A stretch of 64,000 bases of DNA from contig JARFIW010001082.1 in NCBI GenBank assembly GCA_036346225.1, forward strand, positions 6,324,001 through 6,388,000, given 5' to 3'. Numbering within the stretch: position 1 is the stretch's first letter; every line of letters starts with the position of its first letter. Positions 1-11,581 of the stretch are shown in pieces. The notes below the pieces were generated by a model. The model saw nothing but the letters and a program-made list of their open reading frames with translations. It was not told where the DNA came from and did not search any database. Both the position numbers and the translations under genes were made by a program. This DNA comes from Platerodrilus igneus (Eukaryota > Arthropoda > Insecta > Coleoptera > Lycidae).

Positions 1-28
<28 letters not shown>
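1..28. repeat. AT dinucleotide microsatellite
   Basis: A run of alternating AT opens the window. Similar tracts recur at 5843-5903, 8256-8293 and 10500-10535. Confidence 0.95.
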
Positions 29-32
<4 letters not shown>

Positions 33-109
33 GTTTAACGATCGGTATTTTGTAATTGGCATTAGCTGTTGAATACTGAAATAATATATAAATAAACAAT
101 ATGTTAGAA

Positions 110-2580
110 GACAATACATGTTGCAGATGCCAGGAGACACAGGGAGATATCAAATAGATTACATTCTTGTTCGACAATGGATAAGGAATCAAGTAAAAGA
201 CTGTAGAAGCTACCCAGAAGCAGATATAGACATTTACAACAACATAGTATTTATGAAAGTCACGCTTAAATTAAAAAATTTGATAAAATGAAATGGAAAA
301 TGTCATTGATTTTGAGAAACTAAAAGAGAAAAATACTCACAAAAGATTTGAGACAAAATCAACGAATTGCTGAGAGACATCGAAAAAATTTGATATAGTA
401 AGAACCACGAAAGAAGTCCTCTACGTCATAGGTGTCTAACTCAATTCAATACATACGTTTAAAATTATTTAAAAACTTAACTAATGTATATGATAAAGAT
501 AGTAATACGATTTGTACGTGTTTTAATTAAAGACATACGTGAACACGTTCATGTGGGAAAACGACAGAGAAGAGTATATGTCCGTATGTTTTGAATACTT
601 AACCGCCTATCCTTTGGTAATATGAACGATGCTACATTGACTTAAAATTTTCAACTTAGTTCGTACGAATACAAGTGATGATGCAGACGACTTCTTTCAT
701 GGTTTCGACTATACTAAAGCAGTAGGAGCTGAATGGTGCAACATTGAATCTAGCTTAGATATGGCCGCCACAGATATTCTGGGGTATAAACAAAAAGAAA
801 ATAAGAAACCATGAGTAACAAAGGATATTCTGAATTTAATAGAAAAAAGGTGAAAATACAAAAACAGACCAGACGAAGCAGGAAAATAGAGATACACAGC
901 CATAAAATGTGAAATTATTCACAAATACAGGAAAGCTATAGAACAGTGGATTGAAGAAAAGTACAAAGAGATACAAAGTAAGATGAAAATAGGAAAGACA
1001 AACAAAGCACACAAACTAATTATAACGAATTTCAGGGCTAAAAAACCATATAGTAAAAATATAAGAGGCGTGGGAGGAGACATCATTATAGAAAATGTTG
1101 AAAGAATGGTTAGATGGCAAGAATATATAGGGAATTTATAGGCAGGACTGGAACTAGAAGTACTAGAACAAGAATCAGACACAAAAAGGGATGACTTGAA
1201 TATCCTATACTGAGAGATGAGTTTGAAATAAAAAATAATACTGCATCAGGTATAGAAGTGCAAGCAGAAACTTTAAAGGTCACTGGACAAACAGTAACAG
1301 AACGTCTCTTCCAACTTGAAAGTTATATGTAGAAGACAGGCGAGATACCCACATATTTCAAACGTAACACTAAAGTCGCCATATCAAAAAAGAGAGGTGC
1401 AGATAGATGTGAAAATTTTAGAACAATAAACAAAAATATTAACTGGAATTGTTCAAAGATGGCTGGAAAAGCGTGCTAAAGAAATACTAGGGTAAGATCA
1501 ATTTGGATTTAGACGAAACAGGGGAACATAGGAGACCATTTTAGCTTTAAGAGTGATCATGGAGAAAACAATAGAAAAAGGTTTGTAGATCTGAAACAAG
1601 CATCCGACAATGTAAAATGGAAAAAGTGTGCGGAATACTCAAAAAGATTAAAATGAGTTATAGGGATAGACAAATAGGTCATAGCTTATACAAAGAGCAA
1701 ACAGCTGCAATAAAACTAGAGCAGGGCTAAATATTAGGAAAGGGGTGAGAGAAGGACATGCCCTATTTCTCGTTAATTTTTATCTTATATAGCAAAGAGG
1801 CAATGAATATTGTCAAATGCAGAAAGATATTCCGAATTATTTTACAAGGACAAAACGACTGATATGCTTAGATTTTCAGATGATACAGCAGTAATAGCAT
1901 CTAGCAAGGAATAGTTATAAGCAACTCTTAATGAAATGGAAACAGTACTAACATAGAGATGTGGTATGAAAATTAACAAAAATAAAACTAGTATATAAAG
2001 GAGGGATAAGTAAATTCAAAAACCAGAATACAGATAGAGAACCAAAATTTACAAGAGGTTGAGAATTTCTGTTATCTAGGAAGACAAATAACACAAGATG
2101 GGAAAAATGCAAAAGATATAAAACAAAGATGAGCACAAGACCATGCTGCATTTAGCAAGAAAAAGCAATGTTCAAAGACAAAGAAAAGATTGCAGAAAGC
2201 ATATGCATGAAGCAAAGCATTGTATGGTTGTGAAACGCGAACAGTAGGAATAGCGGACAGGAAAAAGATAGAAGCCTTTGAATTATGGCACTACAGATGT
2301 GTGATTAAGATATCATAAACACACAAAGTTAAGAACAAAGAAGAACATGGTAGGGGAAGAAAGAAATATGTGGAAAATGGTAAGAACTAGGAGAGATAGG
2401 ATGATAGGACACATACCAAGTCATGAGGGAATAGCGCCATGTATTAGAAGCAGAAAAAAAAGGAGGGATGGATGTAGACCTAGATTAGACTATTGCACAG
2501 ATAATGAAAGGCTTTGGGAATTTCAGGGAAATGAATAGGTTAGCTCAGAATCAAAATCAAGGGGGGTACGCTTCCAACCA
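110..2580 (+). mobile_element. LINE family A, copy 1 (decayed)
   Basis: Decayed non-LTR retrotransposon carrying an APE-type endonuclease and a reverse transcriptase. Reading starts inside the endonuclease C-terminus around 121-240, the stretch that matches 18930-19060 of copy 2 (motif GRYQIDYILVRQ, then the YPEADID block). About 300 bases at roughly 420-690 have no counterpart in copy 2 and look like an insertion. RT sequence follows from about 700, and the 3' end of the ORF (Y-R-C-V-I-K-I-S region) runs to about 2530. Many stops and frameshifts make it inactive. The family resembles elements often labelled craniofacial development protein 2-like in arthropod annotations, a link I make from memory of the motif set. 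Confidence 0.8.
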
Positions 2581-3350
2581 GTTCCAGGACGGAAAACCTA
2601 ATGATAACAAAAATAATTATATTTAAACCTGATGATTATCGTAAACAACTACAGGTGTTGGTTTTGCAGTATTCTTAACAAATGTTGATTATGCGTAAGG
2701 AATAATTGGAAAACTATTAATTCGGCGAGTGTCTAAGGGGCATGGAATCTTGGAAGCTCCCTTCATATTCCATGGAATATCAATAAAATAGGGTATATTT
2801 TTAGAAAACAATAGAAAGGGATAAGTGCAAAAGATATAAAAAAGGATTAGCACAAGGCCATGCTGTATTTAACAAGAAAATGCAGCTACTATGTTCGAAG
2901 ACAAGAAACATAGAAACAAGGAAAAGATTGCTGAAAGCATATGTGCGGAGCACAGTACTATATGGTTGTGAAATATGGACAGTAGAAGAAGCGGACAGGA
3001 AAAAGATAGAAGCCTTTGAAATGTGGTGGTACAGACATATGATAAAGATATCATGGACAGACAAAGTTAAGAACAAAGAGGAACTAGGGGGAAGAACGAG
3101 ATATGTGAAAAACAGTAAAAAATAGGAGAGACAGGATGATAGAACACATATGATGGTACAGAGAATAGTGCACCATATATTAGAAGCAGAGAAAGGAAAA
3201 AGAAGGAGTGGATGTAAACCTAGATTAGACTATTGCACAGATAGTGAAAGATGTAGGTTGTGGGAATTTCAGAGAAATGTGTAGTTAGCTAAGAACAGAA
3301 AACAATGGAGGTACACGTCCAACCAGTTCTAGGACTAAAAACCTATGATG
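2581..3350 (+). mobile_element. LINE A 3' tail and a second tail copy
   Basis: 2581-2810 is 3' untranslated sequence shared with 21180-21420. From about 2815 the C-terminal coding part of the LINE restarts: the open frame at 2880-3125 has TRKRLLKAYVRSTVLYGCE followed by a M-W-W-Y-R-H-M-I-K-I-S-W-T-D motif. It ends with the family terminal motif (fourteen-base block near 3310, AACCAGTTCTAGGA). The element therefore carries two C-terminal tails in tandem, as also seen near 21-22 kb and 31-32 kb. Confidence 0.75.
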
Positions 3351-3364
3351 ATGTTGATATTGAA

Positions 3365-5220
3365 AATGAGACGAGAGGGTATATAAAGTTGGATCCATTA
3401 ACTGTCCTGTCAAAGTTAGGGAGCAAGTTGCTACAGTTCTACAAAAGTATCCAGAATTAATTGGTTCATAACTGAGAATTGCTAGAGGCTATGCACACAA
3501 ATTAGAAGTGGTAAATACGGAACCTTTTCAGTCAAAAGTGTATCTGATACCAGCGGCATATAGAAAACAGGTTAATCTAAAAAGTAACAACATGTAGAAG
3601 CAGGGTAACATAGAACGATTTTCAGCGTATTTTGTAAATCGGCTTGTGGTGGTGAAAAAGAATAATGGCAGCATTCGTTTATGTTTGGATACCAGAAAGA
3701 TAAATCAATGAATGAATCCACAATTATCATAGTCCTCTCACGATCAACTCCATTTTTAGTTAGATTACGAGGAAGGTAATATTTTCGAAACTAGATCTAA
3801 GAAAATCATTTCGGTTGATTCTTTTAGAGAGACCCTTGGAAATATACAAGTTTTCAGTTGAAGATAAAAATCTATGAATTTAAAGTTGTCCCTTAGGGCT
3901 TGTCTTCATCTACAGCAGCTCTTGTCAAAGCAATGCAGTGTATCATGGGACTATATGAAAATTTTTGCATCCACCATGTGAATGATAAACTGATTTCCAG
4001 CGACAATTTAGAACAGCACTTAATGTATTTGGAAAGGCCCTTAGAACTGAATGTCGCAGGATTTAGTCTGAATTTGAAGAAGTGTGAATTTTTCCTATAA
4101 AGTGTGAAATTTTTGAATTTTCAAATCAACTTAGAAGATACGTTTATTGACAAAGATCATTGTTAGAAATATTAAAATATCCTCGATCTAAAAACATTCG
4201 TACCCGTATAAGAAGTTCATTCTTTCATTTTCACGAAAGGTAATACCACTATTTGAACTCCTGGAAAAAAAATGTTACATAGAACTGGATGGAAGAGCAC
4301 GAAAGAGATTATTTAGACTTATTTGACAATTTCATGATCAGATAGTTCTGCAGCTTTATGATTTTTCCAAACAGTCAATCTTAGAACAAGTGCTTCGGAT
4401 AGTTCCTTGGCAGCTGAGTTATATTAGATTCAGGAGGATATTGAGGTACCGATCTCATTCATATCTACGACTTTAAAACCTCATGAATCGAGTTAGCAAA
4501 AAGGAAATGCCAGTAGTGGCATTTGCTATTACTTGAGTTGAAATTTTGACACTTCGTTGTAGAAACGAATCATTTTACGCTATATTCCCTATTCAACACT
4601 AGATTCTCCAACAACAGGGTGTATAGATGGCGACTTCTTCTGCAAGATTTTGATTTTGAAATTATGTACATTAAAAAGAAGACTATTTTGTGGTCGAAGC
4701 ATTTAGCAGGAACCAGGCCAATGAAGTTAAGAAACCCTGTGACATACTTATAGTTATGAATCACTTATCACTTGAAGCAGTAGAGCGAGCCGATTAATGG
4801 AGTCAGAGCAAAACTAGAACAGAATCCGATTTACAAAAATTTTGAGATAATTGATAATGATTTGATCAAATGCTGGAATGAAGAGGAATCATATGTGTTA
4901 GATACAAAATATGCCAGGTCAATTATATTAGACTTACATCTGTGATATGGACATATTGGTATCAGAAAACTTTTATGCACTAAGACATAAACCTTGTCAA
5001 CGAAGTAGTAAGCGCATGTAATTTATGCATCTTGGATAAGAACAAAAATCATACAAATAAAAATGTTATTAAAAACATACGAAATAAAAATCCATTAGAT
5101 TTGATCGCTATAAATTATCTGAGCACCTAGATCCAAGTAGAAACAAAACATGTCAGTGATAGTCAATGTTTTTTCAAATTTACAAAATTGTATGCACTAG
5201 ACACTGTAACACTGCTTGCG
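3365..5220 (+). pseudogene. Ty3/gypsy pol remnant (RT, RNase H, integrase start)
   Basis: Broken polyprotein of a Ty3/gypsy LTR retrotransposon. In order I see: the region before RT (YPELIGS, then EPFQSKVYLIPAAYRKQV around 3450-3570); RT with VVVKKNNGSIRLCLDTRK near 3650-3700; the PLGLSSSTAALVKAMQCIMG block at 3895-3950, with the normal YVDD box changed to HVND; the C-terminal RT segment to 4100; and an RNase H end (RW.LLLQDFDFEI near 4630). An integrase zinc-finger part follows (HLRYGHIGIRK near 4940 and CNLCILDKNK near 5020), then the start of the integrase core to about 5215. Numerous stops and frameshifts show long inactivity. It may be the same family as 40985-42330, which holds the missing protease and integrase tail. 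Confidence 0.85.
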
Positions 5221-5610
5221 CAATCGAAAAATTAGAAGTTTTTTACGGTTCATACAAAAAAGTAAAGTTGATAATGATCTCTTTGAAACAATACGTTCTA
5301 TAGAAAATTTGTAAAAACGCTTTGTACATCTAAAATAGTAGCAACGACAAAGTGCCTTTATATACACACCCACACACAAAGTAAAAATATTTAATGGCAA
5401 GTGACTCAAATTCAGCCACGAGGGCATCCTCGAGCGTTTCACCCTAATTGGAGCTTATCAGGACAGGAGTAGCACAGTTGTAATATTTAATACAGACACA
5501 TATGGGAAGTACAGCATCACCTAGTTCCCAATTTGTGTCTTCGTGTCGTTATTAATTCTTTTTTTACTTTGTATTAATATGACTCATTAAACTTACGTCT
5601 CTTTTAAACT
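5221..5610. other. Unassigned AT-rich sequence
   Basis: No coding sequence or repeat could be recognised between the gypsy remnant and the Penelope-type tail. Confidence 0.5.
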
Positions 5611-5714
5611 ATTAAAAATGTGTTATTTACATATTGACTTAGCATTGTACTAGACTGTATTACTATATTAATCTAGTACAATGCTAAGTCAATATATAAA
5701 TAACACATTTTTAA
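5611..5714. repeat. Near-perfect inverted repeat, arms of about 43 bp
   Basis: Left arm 5611-5654 and right arm 5672-5714 are reverse complements apart from an occasional mismatch (core GACTTAGCATTGTACTAGA against TCTAGTACAATGCTAAGTC). They are separated by a 17-base AT-rich loop. A hammerhead-like motif follows immediately. The same order, inverted repeat beside hammerhead-like motif, recurs on the other strand at 55255-55447, which suggests the terminal structure of a Penelope-like element. Confidence 0.85.
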
Positions 5715-5760
5715 TATGTGATCAAGGTCAATAAGACCGAAACGTGACATATTTTGAAAT
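5714..5760 (+). ncRNA. Degenerate hammerhead-like motif of a Penelope-type tail
   Basis: The sequence has ATATGT paired with ACATAT, enclosing GATCAA, a short stem GGTC-aataa-GACC, and GAAAC. This is the layout of a minimal hammerhead ribozyme. The expected CUGAUGA core strand is altered (two positions), so catalysis is doubtful. Penelope-like elements are known to carry hammerhead motifs in their terminal repeats. Confidence 0.4.
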
Positions 5761-5839
5761 AATTTTATATTTTAAGAAATGACCTATATCCCAAGAATAT
5801 TTTTATTGATTTGATAAATAAAAGGTCAAGAAACATACC

Positions 5840-5842
<3 letters not shown>

Positions 5843-5903
<61 letters not shown>
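5843..5903. repeat. AT microsatellite
   Basis: Uninterrupted TA repeat of about 60 bases. It bounds the left side of the first 2.3-kb tandem unit. Confidence 0.95.
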
Positions 5904-5905
<2 letters not shown>

Positions 5906-8255
5906 CTGTGAAACCTTCAAAATTCGTGAACTAAGGTTTTCGAATCGAGCCCCAGCGTTGGGCCGTTAAGATTATGCTGTGAAACCTACAAAAAGCCTCA
6001 CCAGAGTAAAAAAAAATATTCGAGCCTCTCGAATTGGGCACCAAGGTTTGCTGTGTTTCTCGCCCTGTTGAATCTCTTCTGATAATCGCCTCTTTACTCT
6101 TTCCACCTCGGCTGCTCACCTAGTTAAAACTTTCATCCTCATTCATAGAAAAAACAAACACATTCCTACCACAAACATCAACGTTAACTCTATTTACATC
6201 AATATTCATAATACATTAAAATTTCAAAATTAAATTTCAGCATAAATTTCAGTATCATAAAATTTCAAGTTTAAATTTGTCATCATTTTAATTTGCATCC
6301 AGAATTAAAGTCCTTGTAGGATGCATACTAATGTAGTTAACAATATGTGCAGACCTAAGTCTGAATAAAAGGGAGCATCTCCCACCCCTTTACGTTAATT
6401 AAACAGGTTAGTCTAATTGAGCTCAAAGACAGACCCAAATTTTTCATCATAATCAGAACATAAACTGCTAAATACTCCTTTCTACTTAAACAAGAAAATT
6501 TTACCTTAAAATTCATAATTTGTTGTTTATACAAATTCACTACTGTCCATTTTTTTTATCAAACATTATAAAGTTATTCAACACACACCAAAACATCAAA
6601 AATCGAACAACAAAGCATACGTTACCTGAAGGTTACTGCACTCGTGGCTTCAATGTACATCGTCCTTTCTAATTTCACCATTCCAACTGGGTTATGTTTA
6701 CGTCCTCAGATTCTGACCGCTTTTAAAATTTTTCTACACCACCATTCATCTAAAATAGTTTCAGGGCTTTTCAGGAACTCAACTATGTATATCTAAATCT
6801 TGTTTTGTGGATCCAATCATGTTTAAGAATAACATTTGATTTCGGGAGTGAGTCTCCCGAAAAATAGCAAAGAAATTGATAATTCGTTCACGCTATACAA
6901 AGCTGCATACTTAAATGTATTTATTTATCGCTACTAATTTAGATAATTGGTACAGTAATACCCGCAAATATAACTAGACTTTGTTACCTTATCTATCTTT
7001 TCTAAGTGCACTAAAGCATAATAACTTGTATCGTAGCACGTATTCTGCTTGAAGTATGGTATAACAGCAAACTGTTTTAAAGTATTGAATAAAAATCGAA
7101 AATCTAAGAGAGCGGAATTCCTATACACACGGGTTTATATAATAGCGCGCTTGCACGTCGGATTTGTCCCGCAACGGACAGTTTTCAGAATTTCGCATTC
7201 TATGTTCCCTTTTCGACAGTCCGGCACAGCGATTCTACTAAAATTAGCACACGCGCCAGTTAAATCTAAGAAATTTTCACACGATACGCAACGCGTCTGC
7301 GAACAACTAATTAATTTTATACTGAAATCGTTACGTTTACACCTCTCATATCTGCATCTTATTTGCACCAATCGTAAACCTCGTGACGTTGCTCAAATCC
7401 GGTCTTTTATTATCTGTGTCTCTGTTTTACCTGTTTTATCCGTCTCTTCCTAACCTGATCTGAGTGGTACAAATCGATATTCTTTACTATCGGCTGTCTA
7501 AACTACCGTGGACTCGCGACGTGGCTTTTAAATAAACGCTGTTTTGTATTTCGTGCTAAAGCATCCGACCGTTTCCAATATACGTAGAAGCTGCATGTTT
7601 ATCTATTCAAATTTATTAGAACTTTGATATTTAAAAATACGCAGGTGTTAAATTGTAATACTTCTACGATTTGGATATTCTACGTATTTTAACCTTCTTG
7701 ATAGATTTGTATGCTAGAAACGCGTCTCATATTGAGTATTATTGGGTTTTTAATAGCTTTTATGCATATTATGTATTACTAATGGTTCAATTAACTCCAA
7801 TTAAAATAATAATGAATGGCATTGACTTCTACCCTTTAATTTTTAGCGAATACTAATTAAATATTGATTATTATTTGTACACTTTGTTAAATACCCGTTA
7901 CTTAAAAATTGAATTAATTAATATAAATTTCACACGTAATTTCTATTTGTTTCTTGGAACAATTAAATTAAATACACGTTGCGCATTTTAATTCTGCTTC
8001 TTTTTATAGAAAGCGTCTAGTGAATAATTTAAATCCCTTATTTTTAATGAAACGAATAAATTTTTATGCTCCACGGTTTTAATAACGCGTATTATCTAAT
8101 AAAATTCTATACAAACCCTACATTCTAATTGAATGATTTAAATCTTCACAGTAGGCCTTTAATTACGCGTACTTTTTCCCCAAAGCTTCCTTATACACGG
8201 TGATTAAAATTATTTGATGTCGTTAATTAATTTTCTACCCTGGTCTAAATTTGAG
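5904..8255 (-). mobile_element. Tandem unit 1, possible LTR-element derivative
   Basis: Diverged copy of the unit at 8294-10499; the two can be matched at three places. These are the left edge (5941-5964 with 8381-8403), a central CGTTACCTG block (near 6622 and 9053), and the right edge (near 8200 and 10455, just before AT repeats). Read on the minus strand, 5941-5964 gives GGCCCAACGCTGGGGCTCGA, close to a tRNA-Lys-type primer binding site, and 6028-6046 gives a second one-sided match (TGGTGCCCAATTCGAGAGG). No RT, gag or integrase is visible. The open frame at 7049-7453 has no recognisable domain, and its surroundings are richer in CpG than the rest of the region. Confidence 0.45.

Positions 8256-8293
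<38 letters not shown>
8256..8293. repeat. AT microsatellite between tandem units
   Basis: Alternating TA tract at the junction of the two 2.3-kb units. Confidence 0.95.
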
Positions 8294-8295
<2 letters not shown>

Positions 8296-10494
8296 CTTTG
8301 ATTGTTGTTTTATATGAATATAAAGTATTTAAAAATTGGGTTAAACAAGTGACGCAAATCGATCCACTATGTAAAAATTTCGTGCTCCATCGTTAGGCCA
8401 ACCTAAATTTTCATAAAAAAATTAAAAAAATTTCTTACCCTTTTATTTTGGATGCCTTCATATTTCTCTGCTCACCCTGGCTAGCTCAGAAATCGGCTTC
8501 TTCTTGAATACCTATCATTTTAAGTACATACCTCTCTCACACACACCGTCAAATGAAATTACCAAAATAACACAACAACCATACAACCTTTTATTTACAC
8601 ATATTAACAGATATAATATTTACACTTGGGTACAAACGGTTTGGTACAATTTTTACCAGCTGAATTATTAACTGCTTTAAAGCCCTTGGTTTTTACTATA
8701 TTTTAACAAATTATACATGATCCGAGTAGATGGGCCCCACATACAACACTAGTTTGACTTCATACTGGTCTATTGTGAGCTCATTATAACCCAGTTCTTG
8801 TAAATGCTTTTTAACCTTGCATTTTATCAAAGAACAAATTTAAAGACCCGTTTGCTCCTTACAACAACAATTTATAGCATGAATAAACCTTTAGATCATC
8901 AATAAACCCTTTTTTAATAATCAAATTTTATTGTCCTGCACATGTACTTTTTTAAACAAGTTTCATGGTACAAAATACGACACCAATAAGTCAAACACAC
9001 AAACACCAAAATATCAACACAAATGTTTATACAAAAACAGAAATTTAAAGTCCGTTACCTGGAGTCACCTTCATTCCTTGTCACCGCTGAAGATGGTTAC
9101 CAGAAACCCTCGTCGTTGTGTCCATCTACTACGCTGATGCCTGGATCCATAGATCCCCACCATTCAAATCTCTACTACCACTACGTTCTTCTCCCCAGAT
9201 ATAAGCTTCATCTCAAAAGTAACATTCCATACCAAATATTTCATGCATACAAATTACGCTTTCTGGTTCGTTTACCCCAAATATCATCCCTTCATTTAAT
9301 AGCTTTGTTGTAGTAACGGCACCTTTTATCTAAACAATCACCAACTCGTGCGATATCACTTTTATAACATGCGGTATGCTACAACAGCTTTCATCATTTT
9401 TAAACAGGATGTTAATGCAACTTTACTGAACACACGATAATTGACAACGATAAGAGCATTTACTACTATTATGTTGTAGATCTAAACCCGTATTCAGATC
9501 TAAATGGAAAAGAAAAGAGAGCTTTAATATCTTTGTTCGTGCATTTATATCATTTCCAAATCCCCCAGTGGAACCTGTTTCACTTGAAAAGCTTATTTTC
9601 GAAGCTACTTCCTAAAATTTTGAACATAACAAACACTGACTTCTCACAAAATCCCACTTTCGTCATGCTGATACATAGAATTTTGTTTACCACCGTAACA
9701 TACGCGCTCTTCTTGAAAACTGCTGGCCATCGACCAATGATAGAATTTCCTCTTGTCACAATGCTCCACCTCTATCAGCTATCCATCTCCGTTCTACGTA
9801 TATTTGTTGTCTCCTTTAGAACCCCTCTTAAGTTACAGAAAATCGATATCGTATCTGACCTTCACAATTACCCGTGTATATCTTACGTGACTTCTACCCC
9901 AACGCTTTATTTATATGTTTCTCTGTCTGTTTTATATTATCAATCGTTCATTCCACTTACTCCTCAAGGCATTTGATATTTAAAGCAGTTGGTCAAATCG
10001 AACGTTGCAACAAATTTCATAGGAATTCTATCTTAACGTTTATTTAAGTTCCCTGAACGTGACATTTAACAACAGATGCTTCTTGAAACAACCGACCGTT
10101 TAGAATAACAATTCTCGGTTTCTTCCCTTCTTAGTATTGTATAAATGAACGTTGGCTTTTAAAATGGAACATTTGCGTTTGAAATTATTGATTTTCTTAT
10201 GCATGTAAGCTGTCTTTTTGCTTCCATGCGTTTGATTAAATTATTATAATTTCTTATGCGTTTGATTAAATTATTATAATTTTTTATGCGTATCCTTGAG
10301 TTGTTTATGTACTCTAAAACTTTCTTGCTTTATGTAATTTTAACATTCCAATTTAAATATAGAAAAATACCTTAATACCCGTCCGTTTTCACTATAAAAA
10401 TTAATTAATTTGGCGCATAAATAATTTGCTCCTATTTCTATATACACAGTTGCTAAAATTTTATTGTCTACACCTATTTACCCTCTAAATCCAC

Positions 10495-10499
<5 letters not shown>
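8294..10499 (-). mobile_element. Tandem unit 2, possible LTR-element derivative
   Basis: Second, diverged copy of the unit at 5904-8255. It also runs from AT microsatellite to AT microsatellite and has a primer-binding-site-like sequence on the minus strand (TTGGCCTAACGATGGAGCAC region, 8381-8403). The long open frame at 9533-9976 shows no domain and is not matched by an open frame in unit 1, so I do not call it a gene. A 30-bp sequence (ATGCGTTTGATTAAATTATT plus ten more bases) is duplicated in tandem at about 10228-10290. Confidence 0.45.

Positions 10500-10535
<36 letters not shown>
10500..10535. repeat. AT microsatellite at the mariner insertion point
   Basis: TA repeat that ends exactly at the 5' inverted repeat of the mariner element. 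This fits the TA target preference of mariner. Confidence 0.9.
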
Positions 10536-10538
<3 letters not shown>

Positions 10539-10944
10539 GAGGGCGGTCCGATAAGTACTTAGCCTCACCGCCCGATAGCGCCACTATCACAAGAGAAATT
10601 TACTATCGTACAATCTCGTAGACAGCTACTGTCGAAATTTCAGCCGAATCGGACTCGTAGTTTTGTTCTGATCGCATGTGGAAGCGGGCATGTCCGTGGA
10701 TTTTAGAAAAATGGAAAAAGAACAATATCGGTCGGTGATTCGATTCTTGTTTTTGGAAGGAAAATCGCGCAAGGAAATCAAAGAGCGCTTGGATGCTGTG
10801 TACGGTGAATCTTCTGCTTCAATGGCGAACGTCAAAAATTGATTTAATGAGTTTCAACGTGGTCGCACGTCGTTTTTTGATGAGCCACGCTCAGGTGCCT
10901 CAAAAACGGTTACGTAGGATAACATAACAAAAATCCACGATTTC

Positions 10945-10957
10945 GTATTGGCAGACC
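10945..10957. repeat. SINE target-site duplication, copy 1 of 3
   Basis: The 13-mer GTATTGGCAGACC is part of the transposase codons L-A-D-R. It occurs again at 11255-11267 and 11569-11581. Confidence 0.9.
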
Positions 10958-11254
10958 TTACATTTGATTTTCCAATGCTCCACCCGAAGGTATTACATTG
11001 ACCAGTAAGCGAGTTTTTTTTACCTGGAAATTTGGAATTTTGCCGAACCCTTGCTGTTGCAAGCAAGTTAGGGATCTCTAACGTGCGTGACAACACTCAC
11101 ACACTGGACCTCCATTTTACCTCTCATCCAAACGAGGACGATTTTTTGTGAAAAATGCTCGCCTAACATTTTTCAAGCGGACCGTGTCGGAATTTGAACC
11201 CTAGATCTTGGGCATAATAGTCACATGCATACCAACTACACCATGGAGCCGCCG
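10958..11254 (-). mobile_element. tRNA-derived SINE, copy 1
   Basis: A 297-base element between two copies of GTATTGGCAGACC. On the minus strand it begins with a tRNA-like head (GGCTCCATGG; the B-box-like part reads GGTTCAAATTCC). It continues with the family body also found at 11268-11568, 31723-32000 and 23518-23790. It interrupts the mariner transposase. Confidence 0.85.
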
Positions 11255-11267
11255 GTATTGGCAGACC
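11255..11267. repeat. SINE target-site duplication, copy 2 of 3
   Basis: The exact 13-mer GTATTGGCAGACC is shared between the two SINE copies. Confidence 0.9.
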
Positions 11268-11568
11268 GTTCATTTACATTCCCAATGCTCCACCTGAAGG
11301 TACTACATTGGCCAGGAGACGAGTTTTTTGTTGCCTGGAAATTTAGAATTTTGCCGAACCCTTGTCGTTCCAGGCAAGGTAGGGAGCTTTAACGTGCGTG
11401 ACAACACACACACGGGACCTCCATTTAACCTCTCATCCGAACGAGGGCGTAATTTTTGTGAAAAATGCTCACCTGCCATTTTTCAAGCAGTCGGCCATGT
11501 CGGGATTTGAACCCGGGACCTTGGGGTCCGTAGTCTTACGCTTACTACATTGATCCACGGCGACGCCG
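11268..11568 (-). mobile_element. tRNA-derived SINE, copy 2
   Basis: A 301-base relative of copy 1, in the same orientation and directly adjacent. The minus-strand head contains CGGGTTCAAATCCCGAC, a clear tRNA T-arm/B box. The GCGTCGCCGTGGATCA start resembles a tRNA acceptor/D-arm. The two copies differ at many positions, so they are not a recent tandem duplication; two separate insertions into the same site is more likely. Confidence 0.85.
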
Positions 11569-11581
11569 GTATTGGCAGACC
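11569..11581. repeat. SINE target-site duplication, copy 3 of 3
   Basis: The exact 13-mer is followed by the continuation of the transposase reading (GCCGATTGAAGGTG). Confidence 0.9.

Noticed and set aside
5714..5760. Active hammerhead ribozyme
   Set aside because: Two positions of the conserved CUGAUGA strand are changed; only a degenerate motif is claimed.
9533..9976. 147-codon ORF as a membrane protein
   Set aside because: The hydrophobic content reflects T-rich DNA. The frame is not preserved in the related tandem unit at 5904-8255, and no motif is present.
11460..11568. tRNA gene (B box GGTTCAAATCC)
   Set aside because: The tRNA-like sequence is the head of a SINE with a 13-bp target duplication and does not fold into a full cloverleaf by eye.
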